Shown piece after piece: positions 7,220 to 10,397 of a stretch of 10,397 nucleotides of DNA; within the stretch, counting starts at the first letter, position 1; every line of letters starts with the position of its first letter. This stretch comes from an uncultured Clostridia bacterium (lineage in GTDB: Bacteria > Bacillota > Clostridia > Oscillospirales > Acutalibacteraceae): assembly GCA_946626015.1 (NCBI GenBank), contig CAMOTT010000057.1:1-10397 (forward strand), in the 5' to 3' direction. The notes beneath the pieces are model-generated. The model did not search any database. It was not told the DNA's origin and saw only the letters and a program-made list of their open reading frames with translations. The translations under genes and the position numbers were made by a program.

Positions 7220-7783
7220 ATGGGAAACAAAATTCATCAGCTCTCACCAAAAGTCCGGGTAATGGATCAGGCCGCCATGGAACGGGCCTTGATGCGGCTG
7301 TCGTATGAAATAGTCGAAAAAAGCACGGATCTTTCAAACCTTGTGCTTGTGGGCATCCTCACAAGAGGCGTGCCGATTTCAAAGATCATCGCCGCAAACA
7401 TCCGAAAAAACAGCGGCGAGGATGTGCCTGTGGGGTCTTTGGATATCACTTTCTACCGCGACGATCTGGAAAGGATAAACGATTTTCCCAAACTAAACCG
7501 CCCCGAAGTCGGCATCGACATAAACGGCAAAGAGGTCGTTCTGGTGGACGACGTACTGTTCACCGGCCGCACCGCCCGCGCAGCGATAGACGCGCTTTTC
7601 GCCATTGGCCGCCCCGGTAAGATCCGCCTTGCGGTGCTTATTGACCGGGGTCACAGGGAGCTGCCCATCCGTCCGGATTACATCGGCAAGAACGTTCCCA
7701 CCTCACTTTCCGAGGTCGTCAGGGTCAATGTCACCGAGACGGACGGCCGTGCCAACGTGGAGATATGCGAGATCGTAAAATAG
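7220..7783 (+). CDS. pyrR: PyrR: pyrimidine attenuation regulator / uracil phosphoribosyltransferase
   Basis: A 187-residue protein of the type I phosphoribosyltransferase fold. PyrR binds UMP or UTP and then an RNA hairpin in the leaders of pyrimidine genes, causing transcription termination; many members also make UMP from uracil and PRPP. The PRPP-binding loop is VVLVDDVLFTGRTARAA (106-122). Other PyrR features are LVGILTRGVPISK (43-55), the SLDITFYRDDL stretch (73-83), DRGHRELPIRPDYIGKNVPT (142-161), and a C-terminus matching normal family length (about 180). AAAGAGG at 7204-7210 is a good ribosome binding site. Neighbouring genes are not the usual pyr biosynthesis operon; a DUF523 gene follows by 36 nt. 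The leader of the uracil permease gene 1.7 kb downstream contains a PyrR-type attenuator, a likely target. Confidence 0.94.
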   Translation: MGNKIHQLSPKVRVMDQAAMERALMRLSYEIVEKSTDLSNLVLVGILTRGVPISKIIAANIRKNSGEDVPVGSLDITFYRDDLERINDFPKLNRPEVGIDINGKEVVLVDDVLFTGRTARAAIDALFAIGRPGKIRLAVLIDRGHRELPIRPDYIGKNVPTSLSEVVRVNVTETDGRANVEICEIVK

Positions 7784-7819
7784 AACGTCCATATTATAAA
7801 TCACGGAAGGTGTGGAGCA

Positions 7820-8275
7820 ATGGCCAATATTATTGTCAGCGCTTGTCTTTTGGGCTTTGATTGCCGCTATAAAGGCGACGGCTGCCTGTGCGAAAGGCTC
7901 GCAGCTCTGGCGGAGAAGCATACGCTGATCCCGGTTTGCCCCGAACAGCTGGGCGGTCTGCCCACTCCCCGTGACCCGGCGGAGATCTGCGGAGGCAAGG
8001 TCATTGACTCTGCCGGGCGTGACGTTACAGAGAAGTTTTCGGCAGGCGCTCAGGCCGCCCTTAAGGCTGCCCGGCTCAACCGCGTCACCACAGCCGTGCT
8101 CAAGGCAAGGAGCCCGTCCTGCGGCAGGGGTCTTATCTATGACGGAACCTTTACCGGCAGGAAAATACCGGGAGACGGCTTCACAGCAAAGCTGTTCCTG
8201 GAAAACGAAATAAATGTTTTTACCGAGGACGAGCTTGACGAGCTGGAAAACTATATAATAAATCAGTATAAATAA
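7820..8275 (+). CDS. DUF523 family cysteine-rich protein
   Basis: A 151-residue member of DUF523 (YbbK-like). The function is not established. The conserved features are readable: SACLLG with C9 and C15 (VSACLLGFDCRYKG), CPEQLGGLPTPR with C40, EICGG with C57, and SPSCG with C101. Two further cysteines, C22 and C24, lie near the start. The set of conserved cysteines suggests metal binding or redox chemistry, but this is inference. Length fits stand-alone family members, about 140-160 residues. A GGAAGG site (7805-7810) lies 9 nt before the ATG. The 36-nt gap from pyrR, with no terminator or promoter in it, implies co-transcription. Confidence 0.87.
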   Translation: MANIIVSACLLGFDCRYKGDGCLCERLAALAEKHTLIPVCPEQLGGLPTPRDPAEICGGKVIDSAGRDVTEKFSAGAQAALKAARLNRVTTAVLKARSPSCGRGLIYDGTFTGRKIPGDGFTAKLFLENEINVFTEDELDELENYIINQYK

Positions 8276-8285
8276 TCATATACGC

Positions 8286-8319
8286 AAAAACACCCGGCAG
8301 GATGATCGTCTGCCGGGTG
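8286..8319. terminator. terminator between DUF523 and GDPD genes
   Basis: A perfect 10-bp GC-rich hairpin, CACCCGGCAG (8291-8300) with CTGCCGGGTG (8310-8319), has a 9-nt loop. On the minus strand it is followed by TTTTT (8290-8286), making a good terminator for the phosphodiesterase gene. On the plus strand the following sequence AAATTATTTG is a poor U-tract, so termination of the pyrR-DUF523 transcript may be less complete. Confidence 0.78.
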
Positions 8320-8339
8320 AAATTATTTGTTGCGCTTTA

Positions 8340-9110
8340 TTAAAACATGTCTGATTCAATGTAGTCAACGCCCAGTGACCTGCAGTAACTCAGGGCGAAA
8401 ATGTCGTTGGCGGTATAAAGAGCGACCTCCAGACCTCTGTCATGGAACTCCTTTACCATCTCCTCGGTCGCGCACTGGTAATCCGCGTCAATGGAAAATC
8501 CGTACTCAAAGCAGCGCTCGTAGTTGGAGTCATCCATACCGTAGGTCAGCATTATGGGAAGATCCGGGAACAGCTCCCTTGCCTTGATGAGGTTGTCAAA
8601 CTCAAAGGATTGAAGAATACACTTTGAAAGATCGTAAACTTCTTCTACCAGGTTGAATATCTCTTTGACCTGATCGTCGGTGTAATCGTCCTTGAGCTCC
8701 ACGAAGCAGATCATATTGTTCTCCTTCATGACCTCAAGATAGCGCCTGAAGGTGCAGAGATAAACCTTTTGGAAACCCTTCTGGTTTCTGAGCGGCTGGG
8801 CGGTGAGCTCCTCATAGGTGCTGTCCTTGACGGAAAGCTCGGTGCCATCCTTAAGGATGACCGTAGGATTGTGGTTGCAGACAAAGACGCCGTCTTTGGT
8901 CATGCGGATATCTGTTTCCGCTCCTCCTGAGCCGTGCTTTGCCGCCTTGGAAAAGGCCAGCTCAGTGTTCTGGTGATACCTGCCGCTGTATCCGCGATGG
9001 GCTATCATACAAATATCCTTGGGCTTTGGGCCGCCGAACAGGCCGCCTACAAATGTTACAAAAGCCATAAACGTGGCTGCGACCATTTTAAAGAACAACT
9101 GTGCTGACAT
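8340..9110 (-). CDS. glycerophosphodiester phosphodiesterase family protein
   Basis: A 256-residue GDPD-family enzyme expected to hydrolyse glycerophosphodiesters (or related phosphodiesters) to glycerol 3-phosphate and an alcohol. Catalytic residues are visible: H38 and R39 in AHRG, metal ligands E65 and D67 in GAETDIRMTKDG, H80 in CNHNPTV, and E138 in FVELK. The barrel ends with the usual ALYTANDIFALSYCRSLGVDYIESDMF pattern (230-256). Residues about 5-26 are hydrophobic (LFFKMVAATFMAFVTFVGGLFG), predicting a membrane anchor or uncleaved signal, so the catalytic domain is probably at the membrane. The family motif PENT is replaced by QNT at 47-49, a mild deviation that spares the catalytic residues. 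GGGAGG seven nucleotides upstream of the ATG is an excellent ribosome binding site. It is transcribed alone and ends at a hairpin terminator. Confidence 0.9.
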   Translation of the reverse strand: MSAQLFFKMVAATFMAFVTFVGGLFGGPKPKDICMIAHRGYSGRYHQNTELAFSKAAKHGSGGAETDIRMTKDGVFVCNHNPTVILKDGTELSVKDSTYEELTAQPLRNQKGFQKVYLCTFRRYLEVMKENNMICFVELKDDYTDDQVKEIFNLVEEVYDLSKCILQSFEFDNLIKARELFPDLPIMLTYGMDDSNYERCFEYGFSIDADYQCATEEMVKEFHDRGLEVALYTANDIFALSYCRSLGVDYIESDMF

Positions 9111-9150
9111 AAAAAATCCTCCCTATAAAAATATGGAACATCTAAGAAAA

Positions 9151-9179
9151 ATAATATCATATTTTATCGGGATTTACAA
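9151..9179 (-). promoter_or_regulatory. predicted promoter of the GDPD gene
   Basis: On the minus strand TTGTAA (9179-9174) and TATTAT (9156-9151) are separated by 17 bp, about 40 nt before the GDPD start codon. The match is reasonable for a moderate promoter in AT-rich DNA. Confidence 0.5.
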
Positions 9180-9248
9180 GAACAATATTGATTTATTTGC
9201 GCTATGGAAGAAAAAGCGGACAAAAGGGATTTTTTTGTTGTAAATCCG

Positions 9249-9277
9249 TTGACACGCTCCCCCGACTATGATAAAAT
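9249..9277 (+). promoter_or_regulatory. promoter of the uracil permease gene
   Basis: A perfect TTGACA (9249-9254) and TAAAAT (9272-9277) lie 17 bp apart, with TG at 9269-9270 as an extended -10. Transcription should begin near 9284, giving a leader of about 154 nt, long enough to hold the attenuator structures described below. Confidence 0.8.
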
Positions 9278-9296
9278 ATTTTCAAATAACACGGCA

Positions 9297-9330
9297 ATCT
9301 TTAAAAGCGGTACAGAGATATCGACAAGAT
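9297..9330 (+). promoter_or_regulatory. PyrR-binding-loop-like hairpin (anti-antiterminator) in the permease leader
   Basis: The leader RNA can fold into a lower stem ATCTT/AAGAT (9297-9301 with 9326-9330), an asymmetric internal loop (TAAAAG against AC), an upper stem CGGTA/TATCG (9308-9312 with 9319-9323, one G-U) and a CAGAGA hexaloop (9313-9318). This reproduces the known PyrR binding-loop plan: lower stem, purine-rich internal bulge, and upper stem with a CNGNGA hexaloop. The upper-stem bases differ from the Bacillus consensus, so the match rests on the hexaloop, the geometry and the competing structures downstream. With UMP-bound PyrR attached, the hairpin would be held and the antiterminator blocked. 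Confidence 0.72.
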
Positions 9331-9386
9331 GAAACGTGATTCGGCCCGTCGGCCACAATTATGTTACCGAGTAACCTTGTCATATC
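9317..9386 (+). promoter_or_regulatory. antiterminator helix of the permease leader
   Basis: GATAT plus GACAAG (9317-9321 and 9323-9328, with C9322 bulged) pairs with CTTGTC plus ATATC (9376-9386), giving 11 base pairs. Its left strand uses the 3' half of the CAGAGA hairpin and its right strand uses the 5' half and loop of the terminator, so it excludes both. The enclosed segment can form two small hairpins: GGCC/GGCC (9343-9346 with 9351-9354) and GTTAC/GTAAC (9363-9367 with 9371-9375). It should form by default when PyrR is not bound, allowing transcription into the permease gene. Confidence 0.7.
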
Positions 9387-9402
9387 GACATGGTTCTTTT
9401 TT
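9373..9402 (+). terminator. conditional intrinsic terminator in the permease leader
   Basis: AACC (9373-9376) pairs with GGTT (9392-9395) and TGTC (9378-9381) with GACA (9387-9390), separated by one T-T mismatch, with loop ATATC. The sequence TCTTTTTT follows (9395-9402). The terminator lies about 35 nt before the permease start codon and within its transcript, so it must be conditional. Its left arm is shared with the antiterminator. Confidence 0.78.
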
Positions 9403-9437
9403 ATTGCTTTGCCGTGAAAAAGAAGGAGATTTTAAAA

Positions 9438-10397
9438 ATGAAGTTAGCTTACAACATCAAAGACAAACCCAAATTCGGCCAGCTCATTGTATTCGCATTC
9501 CAGCAGCTGCTCGCCATCCTTGCCGCCACCATCGCGGTGCCCGCCATTGTTGGCAACGGTATGCAGCAATCTGCGGCGCTCTTCGGCGCAGGCGTGGGTA
9601 CAATCGTTTACCTGCTCTTTACAAAGTTCAGCAGCCCCGTTTTCCTTGGTTCATCATTCGCTTTCCTCGGTTCAATGTTTGCTGCTTTCGGCGGCGCGGC
9701 TTCGGCTAAAGCCGGTTACGCAGGCATCATCATCGGCGCTATCTTCGCAGGCCTTGTTTATGTAATAATCGCTGTCTTAGTCAAGATCGCAGGCGTCAAG
9801 TGGATCGACAAGCTCATGCCCGCGGTAGTTATCGGCCCCACGGTTTCCATCATCGGACTTTCACTTGCAGGCAACGCTGTCGGCGACGCCCTCAACTTTG
9901 CAAAAACAGACGCAGGCTACGTTATGTCCACAAAGGGCTGGATCGGCTTTATCTGCGCTTTCGTTACCCTCTTCACCGTTATGCTTTGCAGCGTATTCGG
10001 CAAAAAAATGGTAAAGCTCATCCCCTTTATCATCGGTATCCTTGCAGGTTACTGCGTTGCTCTGCTCTTCACCCTTATCGGCATGAAGACCGGCAATGAC
10101 ACCTTTAAGATCATTGATTTCTCAATATTCCAGGATATGAAGTTCTTCGCGGTACCCGGCTTCACCTTCATAAATGCGGCTCAGGGTCTCAAGGAGATCG
10201 ACGGAACATATGTTGGCACCGTAGCGGTGGCTTACATCCCCGTTGCCTTCGTTGTTTTTGCTGAGCACATCGCTGACCACAAGAACCTTTCCTCCATCAT
10301 TGAAAAGGATCTTCTTAAGGAGCCCGGCCTCCACAACACCCTTCTGGGCGACGGTATCGGCTCCATCGCCGGCGCATTCTTCGGCGGCTGTTCCCAC
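9438..10397 (+). CDS. pyrP: uracil permease (NCS2 family), 3' end beyond window
   Basis: An open frame of 320 codons with no stop before the window ends, so the C-terminal quarter or so is missing (family members are about 400-450 residues). It is a nucleobase:cation symporter-2 protein importing uracil (possibly also xanthine) across the membrane. The start reads MKLAYNIKDKPKFGQLIVFA, as in UraA/PyrP proteins, and about eight strongly hydrophobic segments follow. The FVVFAEHIADHKNLS stretch contains E276-H277, matching the substrate-site glutamate motif of UraA. GDGIGSIAGAFFGG, just before the cut, precedes the position of the second substrate glutamate of the family, which is not visible here. 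The regulatory leader argues for uracil rather than xanthine. The ribosome binding site AGAAGGAG (9421-9428) is ideal. Codons are strongly biased to C-ending forms, consistent with high expression. Confidence 0.9.
   Translation, partial: MKLAYNIKDKPKFGQLIVFAFQQLLAILAATIAVPAIVGNGMQQSAALFGAGVGTIVYLLFTKFSSPVFLGSSFAFLGSMFAAFGGAASAKAGYAGIIIGAIFAGLVYVIIAVLVKIAGVKWIDKLMPAVVIGPTVSIIGLSLAGNAVGDALNFAKTDAGYVMSTKGWIGFICAFVTLFTVMLCSVFGKKMVKLIPFIIGILAGYCVALLFTLIGMKTGNDTFKIIDFSIFQDMKFFAVPGFTFINAAQGLKEIDGTYVGTVAVAYIPVAFVVFAEHIADHKNLSSIIEKDLLKEPGLHNTLLGDGIGSIAGAFFGGCSH

Noticed and set aside
9284..9416. Purine riboswitch before the nucleobase permease
   Set aside because: The three-way-junction appearance of the leader prompted a check, but the conserved purine-aptamer core (junction UAUA, UCUAC and similar) is absent, while the hexaloop hairpin and competing helices fit PyrR attenuation better.
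9329..9765. Two plus-strand frames (9329-9709 and 9487-9765) overlapping the permease start
   Set aside because: They are out-of-frame shadows of the permease gene, rich in Arg/His/Ser from the C-rich codons, and the first would begin inside the attenuator.
10122..10397. Minus-strand open frame opposite the permease gene
   Set aside because: It is antisense to a clear NCS2 permease coding frame that runs unbroken to the window edge; the product shows no family motif.
1..10397. Mobile element, prophage, defence island, CRISPR array, tRNA or rRNA
   Set aside because: No transposase, integrase, phage or defence gene, no regularly spaced repeats, and no tRNA-like or rRNA-like sequence was recognised on either strand.

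Overview
The window looks like chromosome from a Gram-positive, gut-type clostridium (Bacillota, probably Ruminococcaceae/Oscillospiraceae or Lachnospiraceae). The support is: strong AGGAG-type ribosome binding sites, AT-rich intergenic DNA around coding DNA of intermediate GC, near-consensus TTGACA/TATAAT promoters, an S21 gene of Firmicutes type, a PyrR with a PyrR-type attenuator, and a GH3 beta-glucosidase with the permuted domain order known from Ruminococcus albus and Butyrivibrio fibrisolvens. There are no mobile elements, phage genes, CRISPR arrays, tRNAs or rRNAs. Everything seen is intact; only the last gene is cut, by the window edge.

Layout. 1-313: rpsU (30S protein S21, 58 aa) with a perfect sigma-A promoter and its own terminator. 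345-1469: an M24 Xaa-Pro aminopeptidase, ending in a bidirectional hairpin shared with the opposing gene. 1484-3868 (minus): a cytoplasmic GH3 beta-glucosidase with domains in the order C-Fn3-N. 3869-4065: a divergent promoter region with three copies of an 8-bp motif overlapping both -35 boxes. 4066-5545 (plus): a LemA protein and an overlapping TPM-domain (YgcG-like) membrane protein with a Gly/Ser tail. A second bidirectional terminator separates these from 5599-7074 (minus), a two-gene unit of an alpha/beta hydrolase followed by the nuclease SfsA. 7154-8275 (plus): pyrR and a DUF523 gene behind a strong extended -10 promoter. 8340-9110 (minus): a membrane-anchored glycerophosphodiester phosphodiesterase. 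9249-10397 (plus): a uracil permease (pyrP/uraA type), truncated at the right edge.

The most informative non-coding element is the pyrP leader (about 9284-9437). It can form three mutually exclusive RNA structures: a hairpin with a CAGAGA hexaloop, an antiterminator and an intrinsic terminator. This is the architecture of PyrR-controlled attenuation. With pyrR only about 1.7 kb upstream, the simplest model is that PyrR with bound UMP/UTP binds the leader hairpin, blocks the antiterminator and shuts off uracil import when pyrimidines are plentiful. The other genes are housekeeping or accessory: peptide turnover, intracellular glucoside hydrolysis, envelope-associated LemA/TPM proteins and phosphodiester turnover. 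No previously undescribed multi-gene system could be supported.
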